NCBI RefSeq assembly: GCF_002929555.1
Contig: NZ_PJJP01000037.1
Coordinates: forward strand, 467-64,466
Source of the DNA: Cryobacterium sp. N22
Lineage (GTDB): Bacteria; Actinomycetota; Actinomycetes; Actinomycetales; Microbacteriaceae
Length of the DNA stretch: 64,000 nucleotides
Direction: 5' to 3'
Positions 7,197 to 16,441 of the stretch are shown here, piece after piece. The translations under genes were made by a program, and so were the position numbers. The notes below the pieces were generated by a model. It saw only the letters and a program-made list of their open reading frames with translations, was not told where the DNA came from and made no database searches. Position 1 is the stretch's first letter. Each line of letters starts with the position of its first letter.

Positions 7197-8903
7197 ATGA
7201 TCGAAGAACTCGTCATCCGTGACCTCGGCGTGATCAAGGAGGCCACCCTCCCGCTCGGTCCCGGCTTCACCGCCATCACCGGCGAGACCGGCGCGGGCAA
7301 GACCATGGTCGTCACCGCGCTCGGCCTGCTGCTGGGCGAGCGTGCCGACCCGGGCACCGTGCGGGCCGGCCAGCCGCAGAGCTGGGTGGAGGGCCGCTGG
7401 CTGATCGCGCCCGACGGCGCCGTCGCGCAGCGGGTGCGGGACGCAGGGGGAGACCTTGACGGCCCCGAGCTGCTGCTCAGCCGCTCCGTGTCGGCCGAGG
7501 GCCGCAGCCGCGCCGTCGTCGGCGGCCGCAGCGCCCCCGCCGGGGTTCTCGGCGACCTCGGCGGCGACCTCGTCGTCGTGCACGGCCAGTCCGACCAGGT
7601 GCGTCTGCGGTCCAGTTCCGCGCAGCGCGGGGCGCTGGACCGGTTCGCCGGCCCCGAGCTCACGGACGCCCTCACGGCGTTCCAACACGTCTACCACCGC
7701 TGGCACGCCAACCAGGCCGAACTGGACCTGCTCATCGCCGAGCAGGACCGCCGGGCCCGGGAAGCCGAGGACCTGCGCCTACGGATCGCCGAGATCGAGC
7801 TCGCCGCCCCGCAGCGCGGCGAAGACGACGAACTCGCCAATCGTGCCGAACGGCTCGGCAACCTCGAAGAACTCCGGCTCGCCGCCGCCTCGTCCCGCGA
7901 ACTGCTCTCGGCCGAGGAATCTACCGACGACACGCCCGATGTCGTCGCCCTGCTCGAATCCGCCCGCCGCCAGCTGGACCGGGCCGCCGAACACGACCCG
8001 GTGCTGCCGCCGCTGGCCGAGGCCCTTGCCAACGCCGGCTTCGTCGTCGCCGACATCGCCGCCCAACTCTCCAGCTACCTCGCCGGCCTGGACGCCGACG
8101 GCGCCAGGGAACTCGAGCTGGTGCAGGAGCGCCGCGCCGAGCTCAGCGTGCTCTCCCGCAAGTTCGTCGGCGGCCTCGACGAGGCCATCGACTTTCTCGA
8201 CACCGGCAGCAGCCGCCTGGTCGAGCTCGACAGCGACTCCGACCGGATCGACGCCCTGCGCACCGAGACCGTCGCCGACCGCGACCTCGTGCAGCGGCTC
8301 GCCGAGGCGCTCACCGGCATCCGCACCACAGCCGCTGCCGCTCTTGGCGCCGCCGTCACCACCGAACTGGCCGCGCTGGCCATGCCCGACGCCCGCCTCG
8401 TGGTGGAGATCGACAGGCTCGACGAGGTCTCCATGACCGGCCTCGACCTCGTGCGCATCATGCTGCAGCCCCACGCGGGCGCCGAGCCGCGGGCGCTGGC
8501 ACGCGGGGCATCCGGGGGAGAGCTGTCTCGGGTGATGCTGGCCATCGAGGTCGTCATCAACGCCACCGACCCGGTGCCCACCTTCGTCTTCGACGAGGTC
8601 GACGCCGGCGTGGGCGGCGCGGCCGCGATCGAGATCGGCCGGCGACTCGCCCGGCTCGCCGAAACCGCCCAGGTGATCGTGGTCACCCACCTCGCCCAGG
8701 TGGCGGCGTTCGCCGGCAACCATCTCAGCGTCGTCAAGGACAGCCACGGATCGGTCACCGCGAGCAGCGTACGCCAGCTCACCGGCGACGACAGGGCCGC
8801 CGAGATGGCCCGGTTGCTTTCCGGACTGCCCGACTCCGCCAGCGGCCTCGAGCACGCTCGCGAGCTCATTGAACTTGCCCACACAACTCGCTCCAACAGA
8901 TAG
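7197..8903 (+). CDS. recN: DNA repair protein RecN
   Basis: RecN is an SMC-like ATPase that acts on DNA double-strand breaks. The 568-residue protein has the Walker A motif GETGAGKT near residue 29, a long middle region rich in Ala, Glu, Leu and Arg expected to form the coiled coil (residues ~170-400), the ABC signature ARGASGGELSRVMLAIE near residue 440 and the Walker B FVFDEVDAGVGG. The D-loop and H-loop segment VIVVTHLAQVAAFA follows. It starts 9 bases after nadK ends. Confidence 0.96.
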   Translation: MIEELVIRDLGVIKEATLPLGPGFTAITGETGAGKTMVVTALGLLLGERADPGTVRAGQPQSWVEGRWLIAPDGAVAQRVRDAGGDLDGPELLLSRSVSAEGRSRAVVGGRSAPAGVLGDLGGDLVVVHGQSDQVRLRSSSAQRGALDRFAGPELTDALTAFQHVYHRWHANQAELDLLIAEQDRRAREAEDLRLRIAEIELAAPQRGEDDELANRAERLGNLEELRLAAASSRELLSAEESTDDTPDVVALLESARRQLDRAAEHDPVLPPLAEALANAGFVVADIAAQLSSYLAGLDADGARELELVQERRAELSVLSRKFVGGLDEAIDFLDTGSSRLVELDSDSDRIDALRTETVADRDLVQRLAEALTGIRTTAAAALGAAVTTELAALAMPDARLVVEIDRLDEVSMTGLDLVRIMLQPHAGAEPRALARGASGGELSRVMLAIEVVINATDPVPTFVFDEVDAGVGGAAAIEIGRRLARLAETAQVIVVTHLAQVAAFAGNHLSVVKDSHGSVTASSVRQLTGDDRAAEMARLLSGLPDSASGLEHARELIELAHTTRSNR

Positions 8904-8932
8904 GCCCCCGCTAAGTGATAGGATCGAAGCCC

Positions 8933-10624
8933 GTGGTGAACATTACAAACGCGGACAATTCAGACGGCATTACCAAGCACATTTTCGTGACCGGTGGTGT
9001 CGTTTCTTCATTGGGTAAAGGCCTGACGGCGGCAAGCCTCGGCAACCTCCTGACTGCTCGCGGCGTGCGCGTCGTGATGCAGAAGCTGGACCCCTACCTC
9101 AACGTCGACCCTGGCACGATGAACCCGTTCCAGCACGGTGAAGTCTTTGTCACCGACGACGGCTCAGAGACCGACCTCGACATCGGCCACTACGAGCGCT
9201 TCCTCGACATCAACCTCACCCAGGCGGCGAACGTCACCACCGGTCAGGTGTACTCGCAGGTCATCGCCCGCGAACGTCGCGGTGAGTACCTCGGCGACAC
9301 CGTGCAGGTCATCCCGCACATCACCGACGAGATCAAGCGACGGATGCGCCTGCAGGCCAGCGACGAGCCGCGCCCCGACGTGATCATCACCGAGGTCGGC
9401 GGCACCGTCGGCGACATCGAGTCGCAGCCCTTCATCGAGGCCGCCCGCCAGGTGCGCCACGAACTCGGCCGCAAGAACGTCTTCTTCGTGCACGTCTCCC
9501 TGGTGCCGTTCATGGCAGCCTCCGGAGAGCAGAAGACCAAGCCCACCCAGCACTCCGTCGCCGCGCTCCGCTCCCTCGGCATCCAGCCGGATGCCCTGGT
9601 GCTGCGCAGCGACCGCCCCGTCTCCGAGTCCAACAAGCGCAAGATCGCGCTGATGTGCGACGTCGAAGAGGACGCCGTCGTCAACTGCGTCGACGTGCCC
9701 AGTATTTACGAGATCCCCGCCGTGCTGCACGAACAGGGTCTGGACAAGTACATCACCGACGCCCTGAGCCTGCCGGTCAAGGACGTGGACTGGACCGCCT
9801 GGCAGCGGGTGCTGGACGCCGTGCGCGAGCCCAAGCACGAGGTCACCATCGGCCTGGTCGGCAAGTACATCGACCTGCCCGACGCGTACCTCTCGGTGAC
9901 CGAAGCCCTGCGCGCCGGCGGATTCGCCCAGCAGACCAAGGTCAAGCTCGAGTGGATCGCCTCCGACACCTGCGAGACCCCGGAAGGCGCCGCTGCGATG
10001 CTCGCCGAGCTCGACGGCATCTGCGTGCCTGGCGGCTTCGGCGTGCGCGGCATCGAGGGCAAGCTCGGCGCCCTCAAGTTCGCCCGCGAGAACGCCATCC
10101 CCGTGCTCGGCCTGTGCCTGGGCCTGCAGTGCATGGTCATCGAATACGCCCGCAACAAGGCCGGCCTCGAGGGCGCCTCGTCGAGCGAGTTCGAGCCCGA
10201 AACCGAGTTCCCCGTGATCGCGACCATGGAAGAGCAGGTCGAGATCATCGCCGGCGGCGACCTGGGCGGCACCATGCGCCTCGGCCTGTACCCGGCCGAC
10301 CTCGCCGACGGATCCATCGTCGCCGAGCTCTACGGCGCCCCGGTCGCCTCCGAGCGCCACCGTCACCGCTACGAGGTGAACAACAACTACCGCGCCCAGA
10401 TCGCCGAGGCCGGCCTGTGGTTCTCCGGCACCTCGCCCGACGGCCACCTCGTCGAGTACGTGGAGCTGCCCCGCGCCGAGCACCCGTTCTACGTGGGCAC
10501 CCAGGCCCACCCCGAACTGCGCTCACGCCCCAGCCACGCGCACCCGCTGTTCGTCGGCCTGATCGGTGCGGCGCTGGACCGCCAGCAGGCCAGTCGCCTG
10601 TTCGAGGTCAAGGAAGATGCCTGA
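8933..10624 (+). CDS. pyrG: CTP synthase
   Basis: The enzyme makes CTP from UTP, ATP and glutamine. The N-terminal synthetase domain begins [16 protein letters not shown]. The C-terminal class I glutamine amidotransferase domain shows [13 protein letters not shown], the nucleophile context [12 protein letters not shown] and the closing HPELRSRP. The GTG at 8933 is preferred (AGGA at 8920-8923); GTG at 8915 or 8936 are alternatives, so the product is 563-569 residues, the usual size. A TAGGAT-like -10 hexamer about 8918-8923 suggests its own promoter close to the start. The 3' end overlaps the Nudix gene by 8 bases. Confidence 0.96.
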   Translation: MVNITNADNSDGITKHIFVTGGVVSSLGKGLTAASLGNLLTARGVRVVMQKLDPYLNVDPGTMNPFQHGEVFVTDDGSETDLDIGHYERFLDINLTQAANVTTGQVYSQVIARERRGEYLGDTVQVIPHITDEIKRRMRLQASDEPRPDVIITEVGGTVGDIESQPFIEAARQVRHELGRKNVFFVHVSLVPFMAASGEQKTKPTQHSVAALRSLGIQPDALVLRSDRPVSESNKRKIALMCDVEEDAVVNCVDVPSIYEIPAVLHEQGLDKYITDALSLPVKDVDWTAWQRVLDAVREPKHEVTIGLVGKYIDLPDAYLSVTEALRAGGFAQQTKVKLEWIASDTCETPEGAAAMLAELDGICVPGGFGVRGIEGKLGALKFARENAIPVLGLCLGLQCMVIEYARNKAGLEGASSSEFEPETEFPVIATMEEQVEIIAGGDLGGTMRLGLYPADLADGSIVAELYGAPVASERHRHRYEVNNNYRAQIAEAGLWFSGTSPDGHLVEYVELPRAEHPFYVGTQAHPELRSRPSHAHPLFVGLIGAALDRQQASRLFEVKEDA

Positions 10625-11291
10625 GACCCTCGCTGCCCGCGCCGACGCCGACGCGTTGCTGCCCCGCATCGAGGATGAGCCGGCGCCCACGGCGCTGACC
10701 TCCAGCGCCGTGCGGTTCGACGGTCACGTGTGGAACATCCGCCAGGACGCGTTCGACTACAACGGTGCCGAAATCGTACGCGAGTACGTCGACCACCCCG
10801 GCGCCGTCGCGATCCTGGCCCTCGACGACCAGGACCGGGTGCTCTTGATCCAGCAGTACCGGCACCCGGTGCGGATGCGGGAGTGGGAGCTGCCCGCCGG
10901 GCTGCTCGACGTCGACGGCGAACACGCCCTCATCGGCGCCCAGCGCGAGCTGGCCGAGGAGACCGACGTCGTCGCGGCCGAGTGGAACGTGCTCACCGAG
11001 TTCTACACGTCCCCGGGCGGCAGCAACGAAGTGATCCGCATCTACCTGGCCCGTGGCCTGTCGCCGGCCACCGAGGCCTTCGACCGCACCGACGAGGAAG
11101 CCGACATGGTCACCCGTTGGGTGTCCCTGGACGACGCCGTCGACGCCGCGCTCGCCCGCCGGGTGCAGAACCCGTCGCTGGTCGTGGGTGTGCTGGCCGC
11201 CGTCGCCTCCCGCTCACGCGGCTGGGCGAGCCTGGCGCCGGCCGACCTGCCCTGGCCGCGGCATCCGCAGAACTGGGACCACACGGTGTGA
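10617..11291 (+). CDS. Nudix hydrolase, ADP-ribose pyrophosphatase type
   Basis: The 224-residue protein has the Nudix box context [24 protein letters not shown] (split here across [10 protein letters not shown] and [10 protein letters not shown]), which gives the GX5EX7REUXEE pattern with minor spacing. It starts with a beta-rich N-terminal dimerisation domain ([14 protein letters not shown]), typical of ADP-ribose pyrophosphatases (NudF-like), which split ADP-ribose into AMP and ribose 5-phosphate. The proline in [10 protein letters not shown] about 15 residues after the box is the usual ADP-ribose subfamily marker. The start overlaps pyrG and the stop overlaps xerD (GTGA). Confidence 0.92.
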   Translation: MPETLAARADADALLPRIEDEPAPTALTSSAVRFDGHVWNIRQDAFDYNGAEIVREYVDHPGAVAILALDDQDRVLLIQQYRHPVRMREWELPAGLLDVDGEHALIGAQRELAEETDVVAAEWNVLTEFYTSPGGSNEVIRIYLARGLSPATEAFDRTDEEADMVTRWVSLDDAVDAALARRVQNPSLVVGVLAAVASRSRGWASLAPADLPWPRHPQNWDHTV

Positions 11292-12205
11292 CCGGCCCCG
11301 CGCTCGTCGAGGCGGCCGTGCACTCGTTTCTGCGGCATGTCTCGATTGAACGCGGGCTCTCGGCCAACACCGTCGCCGCCTACCGCCGCGACCTGGTCAT
11401 CTACGCCGGCTGGCTCGCGGATGCCGAGATCACCGATCTGCGCACCGTGACCGGACCGCAGGTGAGCGCGTTCGTGCAACACCTGGGCAGTCGCGCCGAG
11501 TCGCCGTTGACCGCGGCCTCCGTCGCGCGGATCCTGAGCACCGTGCGCGGCTTCCACCGGTTCCTGCTCGAGGAATCCCTGGTGGACGTGGATGTTGCGC
11601 ACGAGACCAAACCGCCCAAGCTCGGCCTGCGGCTGCCCAAGGCCATCTCGATCGAGCAGGTGACCGCGCTGCTGGCCGCGACCGACGGTGAGGAGCTGCA
11701 GCAGCTGCGCGACAAGGCGCTGCTCGAGCTGCTCTACGCCACCGGGGCGCGGGTGTCCGAGGTGGTGAACCTCAACGTGGACGACATGCTCGAGGAAGAC
11801 GTGGTGCGGCTCACCGGCAAGGGCAACAAGCAGCGCATCGTGCCCGTCGGCAGCTTCGCCCGGGCCGCCGTGGACGCGTACCTGGTGCGGGCCCGGCCGG
11901 TGCTGTCCACCCGGGGCAAGGCCACCCCGGCGCTGTTCCTCGGGGTGCGCGGGCACCGGGTGAGCCGGCAGAACGCATGGTTGATCATCCGGGCCGCCGC
12001 CGAACGGGCCCAGCTGGGCATCGAGGTGTCGCCGCACACGCTGCGGCACTCGTTCGCCACCCACCTGCTCTCGGGCGGCGCCGACGTGCGTGTGGTGCAG
12101 GAGCTGCTCGGCCACTCGTCGGTGGCCACCACCCAGATCTACACCCTCGTCACCATCGACACCCTCCGCGACGTGTACACCACGGCGCACCCCCGAGCTC
12201 GCTGA
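11288..12205 (+). CDS. xerD: Tyrosine recombinase XerD
   Basis: XerD resolves chromosome dimers at dif with XerC. The 305-residue protein has an N-terminal SAM-like domain (FLRHVSIERGLSANTVAAYRRDL) and the catalytic domain with Arg in TGARVSEV, Lys in GKGNKQR, His/Arg in HTLRHSFATHLL, His in LLGHSSVATTQIY and the Tyr nucleophile in that last block. The GTG at 11288 overlaps the Nudix stop. Size and motifs are those of a host XerD rather than a mobile-element integrase. The pyrG-nudix-xerD order is common in actinobacteria. Confidence 0.94.
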   Translation: MTGPALVEAAVHSFLRHVSIERGLSANTVAAYRRDLVIYAGWLADAEITDLRTVTGPQVSAFVQHLGSRAESPLTAASVARILSTVRGFHRFLLEESLVDVDVAHETKPPKLGLRLPKAISIEQVTALLAATDGEELQQLRDKALLELLYATGARVSEVVNLNVDDMLEEDVVRLTGKGNKQRIVPVGSFARAAVDAYLVRARPVLSTRGKATPALFLGVRGHRVSRQNAWLIIRAAAERAQLGIEVSPHTLRHSFATHLLSGGADVRVVQELLGHSSVATTQIYTLVTIDTLRDVYTTAHPRAR

Positions 12206-12240
12206 AACGCGCCTCGATCGTCTGCGGTTCTCGCCCCGTC

Positions 12241-12519
12241 GTTGGTCGAGCTTGTCGAGACCTCGTGACGTGATGTGTGTCGCGCCCCTCGCGTTGGTCG
12301 AGCTTGTCGAGACCTCGTGACGTGCGTGTGTGTCGCGCCCCTCGCGTTGGTCGAGCTTGTCGAGACCTCGTGAGCGTGTCTGTCGGGCGCGACCCAAGGT
12401 CGGCCCGCCGGGTCTCGACAAGCTCGACCAACGGAATGGGCGCGACCCGAGGATGGCCCGCCGGGTCTCGACAAGCTCGACCGACGGAATGGGTGCGTTT
12501 CGCAGGCAAGCTCGACCAC
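12241..12519. repeat. Facing cluster of six repeats between xerD and ltrA
   Basis: Three copies of GTTGGTCGAGCTTGTCGAGA start at 12241, 12293 and 12346 (period 52-53 bp). Opposite-orientation copies GGTCTCGACAAGCTCGACC start at 12411 and 12464 (period 53 bp), with a truncated one at 12507-12519. The sequence between copies is also repeated (for example GTGTGTCGCGCCCCTCGCG). The two halves can pair over more than 100 bases. No gene lies in 12206-12528 apart from this. Confidence 0.9.
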
Positions 12520-12528
12520 AATGGGGGA

Positions 12529-13764
12529 GTGACCCGCACCTCTCCGCCACTGCCCGCACCGACGCCGGCCGGCCGCTTCGGCATCCGCCGCAATCTGCTG
12601 CGGCCCGAGGACTCCGACGGCGCCGACCGGGTCACCTACGTTGAGCTGTTCTTCGACCTGATCTTCGTCTTCGCGCTCACCCAGCTCTCCCGCTACCTCT
12701 ACGAGAACCAGTCCTGGGAGGGCGCCCTCGAGTCGGCGATGCTGGTGCTCGCCCTCTGGTGGGTGTGGGTGTACACGACCTGGGTGACCAACTGGCTCGA
12801 CCCGGCCAAACTGCCCGTGCGCGGCGTGGTGCTGGGACTCTCGCTGGTGGGCTTCGTGGTGAGCGTCTCGATCTACGAGTCGTTCGGCGACCGCGGCATC
12901 GTCTTCGCGCTGGCCTACTCGGTGCTGCAACTGGGCCGCACGGCCTTCATGGTGCTCGCCGTGGCCCGGCACGACGCCGAGCTGCGTCGCACCTTCGTAC
13001 GCATCCTGGTCTGGCTGGCCCTCTCCAGCGTGTTCTGGATCGTCGGGGCGCTGCTACCGCTGCAGTACCGGCTGCCGCTCTGGCTGATCGCCCTGGCCAT
13101 CGAGTACCTCTCCGCCGGGGTGGGCTTCTGGGTGCCGGGACTCGGCGCGTCCGGCATCGACCAGTGGGACCTCTCCGGCCCGCACATCGCCGAGCGCAGC
13201 GCCCTGTTCGTGATCATCGCCCTGGGCGAATCGCTGCTGGTCACCGGGTTCGCGTTCGTCGCGAAGGAATCCTCGGCGGCGAGCATCCTGGGCATGCTGC
13301 TCGCGTTCGGCGCGAGCGTGGCCATGTGGTGGCTGTACTTCGACCACAGCGAACGCGCCGGCGCCAAGGCCATCGCCGCCGCCGCGGAGCCCGGCCGCAT
13401 TGCCCGGCTCGCGTACACCTACGTACACGCCGTGATCATCGCCGGCATCGTGCTCACCTCGGTGGCCGACAAGGAGGTGCTCACGCATCCGCACGCGGAG
13501 ATGACCCTGTCGACCGCGGTGGTCCTGGTGGGTGGTCCGGCGCTCTACGTGGTGGGGATGCTGTTGTTCAGGCTCGTCGTGGCGCGGGAGCTGCTCGTGT
13601 CGTACCTGGTGGGCATCGGGGCGCTGCTGGCGGCGTTCGGCGGCGCATTCGTGCTCACCCCGCTGCAGCTGGGCTCGGTGACCACCGGGGTGCTCGTGCT
13701 CGTGGCCGGCTGGGAGACCGTGGTGCGGGTGCGCCGGGGCACCGACGACAAGAAGGCCGGCTGA
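12529..13764 (+). CDS. ltrA: Low temperature requirement protein A (LtrA) family membrane protein
   Basis: The 411-residue protein has the family opening RVTYVELFFDLIFVFALTQLSR and about ten hydrophobic segments spread along its length (for example ALWWVWVYTTWVTNWL, GVVLGLSLVGFVVSV and AVVLVGGPALYVVGM). The charged motif in FVIIALGESLLVTGFAF is typical of the family. LtrA was named in Listeria for growth in the cold, but its biochemical role is not known. The GTG at 12529 has GGGGG directly upstream, so translation may be inefficient or leaderless; reading further upstream enters the repeat cluster. It is not in an obvious operon. Confidence 0.88.
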   Translation: MTRTSPPLPAPTPAGRFGIRRNLLRPEDSDGADRVTYVELFFDLIFVFALTQLSRYLYENQSWEGALESAMLVLALWWVWVYTTWVTNWLDPAKLPVRGVVLGLSLVGFVVSVSIYESFGDRGIVFALAYSVLQLGRTAFMVLAVARHDAELRRTFVRILVWLALSSVFWIVGALLPLQYRLPLWLIALAIEYLSAGVGFWVPGLGASGIDQWDLSGPHIAERSALFVIIALGESLLVTGFAFVAKESSAASILGMLLAFGASVAMWWLYFDHSERAGAKAIAAAAEPGRIARLAYTYVHAVIIAGIVLTSVADKEVLTHPHAEMTLSTAVVLVGGPALYVVGMLLFRLVVARELLVSYLVGIGALLAAFGGAFVLTPLQLGSVTTGVLVLVAGWETVVRVRRGTDDKKAG

Positions 13765-13785
13765 CCGCGCCGGCGCATCCACCGG

Positions 13786-13853
13786 CAACTGTTGCCGAAC
13801 CGGACAAATGGTCCCGGCGCACCGGGCGCACTTGTCCGCACGGGCAACAGTTG
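13786..13853. repeat. 68-bp three-part palindrome (cruciform) downstream of ltrA
   Basis: Three arm pairs share one centre at 13819.5: CAACTGTTGCC (13786-13796) with GGCAACAGTTG (13843-13853), CGGACAA (13801-13807) with TTGTCCG (13832-13838), and CCCGG (13813-13817) with CCGGG (13822-13826) around a CGCA loop. It starts 22 bases after the ltrA stop. No T-run follows, so it is either a non-canonical terminator or a REP-like element. Confidence 0.85.
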
Positions 13854-13964
13854 GCGAGCAGATGATGAGGCAGCTGGCGGCGCACCGGCGAATCTGGCCG
13901 GGCTGGGCCTGTCGGCTCGGTAGAATCTACCAAGTGAACTGCATGACGGATCGAGGACAGCCCA

Positions 13965-14852
13965 GTGGCGCGTAGAACGGATAGCCGGACGCAGCTTCCC
14001 GGACTCGAGGAACCACCCACCGGTGCAACCGGTCGCCCCCTGCAGGTGTTTGATGAACCCGCGCCGCTGAAAAGCCACGGCCCGGCGCGCATCGTTTCGC
14101 TGTGCAACCAGAAGGGCGGCGTCGGCAAGACGACGACCACCATCAACCTGGGAGCGGCGCTGGCCGGCTACGGCCGCCGGGTTCTCGCCATCGACTTCGA
14201 CCCGCAGGGCGCCCTGTCGGCCGGCCTCGGCGTGCCCACGCACGACGTCACCACCATCTACGACCTGCTCCTGAGCGGCTCCAAGGACCCCAAGGAAGCC
14301 ATCCAGCAGACCTCCGTCGTGGGCCTGGACATCATCCCGGCCAACATCGACCTCTCCGCCGCGGAGGTGCACCTCGTCAACGAGGTCGCCCGTGAGCAGA
14401 TCCTCGCCCGGGTGCTGCGCAAGGTCTCCAACGACTACGACGTGATCCTCATCGACTGCCAGCCGTCGCTGGGCATCCTCACCGTCAACGCCCTCACCGC
14501 CAGCCACGGCGTGCTGATCCCGCTGGAGTGCGAGTTCTTCGCCCTGCGCGGAGTGGCACTGCTCATCGAAACCATCCACAAGGTGCGCGACCGGCTCAAC
14601 CCGGCCATCGAACTCGACGGCATCCTGGCCACCATGTACGACTCGCGCACCCTGCACTCGCGTGAGGTCCTCGAACGGGTCGTCGACGCGTTCGGCGACC
14701 GGGTGCTCGACACCGTCATCGGCCGTACCGTCAAATTCCCGGATGCCAGTGTCGCGGGGGTGCCGATCACCGAGTTCGCTCCGGAACACGCCGCCGCCAA
14801 GGCCTACAAGCAGGCGGCGCGGGAACTGATCCAGCGTGGCGCGGTCGCCTAA
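13965..14852 (+). CDS. Chromosome partitioning ATPase ParA/Soj-like
   Basis: The 295-residue protein carries the deviant Walker A CNQKGGVGKTTTTINLG near residue 47, Walker A' IDFDPQGALSAGLG and Walker B VILIDCQPSLGILT. It lies directly upstream of scpA and scpB, the actinobacterial position of a second ParA-type ATPase separate from the origin-proximal parAB, so a role with the SMC-ScpAB complex or in cell-cycle control is plausible. The GTG at 13965 is used. The 3' end overlaps scpA by 17 bases. Confidence 0.93.
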   Translation: MARRTDSRTQLPGLEEPPTGATGRPLQVFDEPAPLKSHGPARIVSLCNQKGGVGKTTTTINLGAALAGYGRRVLAIDFDPQGALSAGLGVPTHDVTTIYDLLLSGSKDPKEAIQQTSVVGLDIIPANIDLSAAEVHLVNEVAREQILARVLRKVSNDYDVILIDCQPSLGILTVNALTASHGVLIPLECEFFALRGVALLIETIHKVRDRLNPAIELDGILATMYDSRTLHSREVLERVVDAFGDRVLDTVIGRTVKFPDASVAGVPITEFAPEHAAAKAYKQAARELIQRGAVA

Positions 14853-15744
14853 GCGCACCTCGGCCGCTCCGGCCCGCGTCGCGGCGACCACCGCCACGAC
14901 CAACACCCGCACGGCCGGCAGCGGCACGGGCACGGGCACGACCGGCGAGTCCGGCACGCCCGCGCCCGGTTTCTCCGTGGCCCTGCAGAACTTCGAGGGA
15001 CCGTTCGACCTGCTGCTCTCCCTGATCGGCAAGCACGAACTCGACATCACCGAGATCTCCCTGAGCCGGGTCACCGACGAATTCATCTCCTACCTGCGCG
15101 GGCTCGACGCCGCCGAGGAACTCGACCAGGCCACCGAGTTCCTCGTGGTGGCCGCCACCCTGCTCGACCTCAAATTGGTGGGCCTGCTGCCGCAGGGTGA
15201 GCTGGTGGATGCCGAGGACGTGGCGCTGCTCGAGGCCCGCGATCTCCTGTTCGCCCGGCTGCTGCAGTACCGCGCGTTCAAGACGGCGTCGGAGTGGTTC
15301 CTCGAGCACCTCGAACACGAAGCGACCCGGCATGTGCGGTCGGTGCGGCTCGAGGAGAAGTACCGCACCACGACTCCAGAGCTGGTCTGGACGCTGTCAC
15401 TGGGTGACTTCGGCGCGCTGGCGGCGCTGGCGCTCACACCGCGGGAGCTGCCGACCGTGGGGCTGGAGCATCTGCACGCGCCGCTGGTCAGCATCCGCGA
15501 ACAGGCGGCGATCGTGGTGGCGATGCTGCGGGCCAACCAGAGCCTCACCTTTCGGGAGCTGATCGTGGACTGCGCCGAGAAAGGCCACGTGATCGCCCGT
15601 TTCCTGGCCGTGCTGGAGCTGTACCGGCACGGCGCCCTCACCTTCGACCAGCTCGAACCGCTCGGCGAGCTCAGTTTGCACTGGGACGCCGACGGCTGGT
15701 CGGATGACAATCTCGCGAACCTCGGAGCCGACTATGACGCCTGA
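14836..15744 (+). CDS. scpA: Segregation and condensation protein A
   Basis: ScpA is the kleisin subunit that bridges SMC heads. After an ~40-residue Thr/Gly-rich extension the family block FSVALQNFEGPFDLLLSLIGKHELDI is split between QNFEGPFDLLLSLIGK and ELDITEISLSRVTDEF. The middle holds LVVAATLLDLKLVGLLPQGE and the C-terminal winged-helix part ends in GALTFDQLEPLGELSL. With 302 residues it is slightly long because of the N-terminal extension. It overlaps parA upstream and scpB downstream. Confidence 0.94.
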   Translation: MARSPKRTSAAPARVAATTATTNTRTAGSGTGTGTTGESGTPAPGFSVALQNFEGPFDLLLSLIGKHELDITEISLSRVTDEFISYLRGLDAAEELDQATEFLVVAATLLDLKLVGLLPQGELVDAEDVALLEARDLLFARLLQYRAFKTASEWFLEHLEHEATRHVRSVRLEEKYRTTTPELVWTLSLGDFGALAALALTPRELPTVGLEHLHAPLVSIREQAAIVVAMLRANQSLTFRELIVDCAEKGHVIARFLAVLELYRHGALTFDQLEPLGELSLHWDADGWSDDNLANLGADYDA

Positions 15745-16441
15745 TGCCAGCATGACCGCCGTCGACGAGGTCTCGACAAGCTCGACCAACGGTGGGGTCT
15801 CGACAAGCTCGACCAACGAGATGGGTGCGACCGAGCGATTGGGTCGCGGGGTCTCGACAAGCTCGACCAACGGTGGGGTCTCGACCAACGGCCAGCCCAT
15901 TGAGCGGCGGCTCGAGGCGATCCTGATGGTGGCGGATGAGCCGCAGAGCCTGGTGCACCTGGCCACCGCGGTCGCGCATCCGCTCGTGGACGTGCGCGAA
16001 GCCATCCTGCGGCTCGTCGCCGACTTCGACGGGAAAGCCGGCACCGTGCGGCGCGGCTTCGAACTGCGCGAAGTGGCCGGCGGCTGGCGCATCTACGTGC
16101 GCCCAGAACACGACCCGGTCGTGGCCGATTTTGTGCTCACCCAGAACCCCAGCCGGCTCTCCCAAGCCGCCCTGGAGACCCTCGCGGTGATCGCTTACAA
16201 GCAACCGATCAGCCGCGGCGCGGTAGCCTCGATTCGGGCCGTTAACGTCGACTCTGTCGTGCGCACCCTCCTGGGACGCGGATTGATCACCGAGGCCTTC
16301 ACCGATAGCGAGACCGGCGCGATCAATTACGCCACCACCGACCTGCTGCTCACCCAGCTGGGAATCAACTCGCTCGACGAGTTGCCACTAATTTCGCCGT
16401 TGCTCGCCGACGGTGCGAACGGATTCGAGGATCTACCATGA
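15734..16441 (+). CDS. scpB: Segregation and condensation protein B, with repeat-derived N-terminal insert
   Basis: ScpB binds ScpA in the condensin complex. The 235-residue product has two winged-helix domains: IERRLEAILMVADEPQSLVH opens the first, and AALETLAVIAYKQPISRGAV with DSVVRTLLGRGLI marks the second. Residues ~13-52 (VSTSSTNGG repeated) are encoded by copies of the interspersed GGTCTCGACAAGCTCGACC repeat read in frame, which is not part of the family. The ATG at 15734 overlaps the scpA stop; ATG 15752 is possible. The domain core is intact, so the protein should work. Confidence 0.94.
   Translation: MTPDASMTAVDEVSTSSTNGGVSTSSTNEMGATERLGRGVSTSSTNGGVSTNGQPIERRLEAILMVADEPQSLVHLATAVAHPLVDVREAILRLVADFDGKAGTVRRGFELREVAGGWRIYVRPEHDPVVADFVLTQNPSRLSQAALETLAVIAYKQPISRGAVASIRAVNVDSVVRTLLGRGLITEAFTDSETGAINYATTDLLLTQLGINSLDELPLISPLLADGANGFEDLP
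15769..15889 (+). repeat. Interspersed repeat copies inside scpB
   Basis: Full copies of GGTCTCGACAAGCTCGACCA start at 15769, 15796 and 15850, with a shortened copy at 15877-15889. Spacer sequence ATGGGTGCGACC resembles the spacer in the 12411-12490 cluster. The copies encode VSTSSTN and keep the scpB frame open. Confidence 0.93.

Noticed and set aside
12241..12519. Regularly spaced repeats considered as a CRISPR array
   Set aside because: The copies change orientation, the spacers are themselves repeated, and no cas gene is near.
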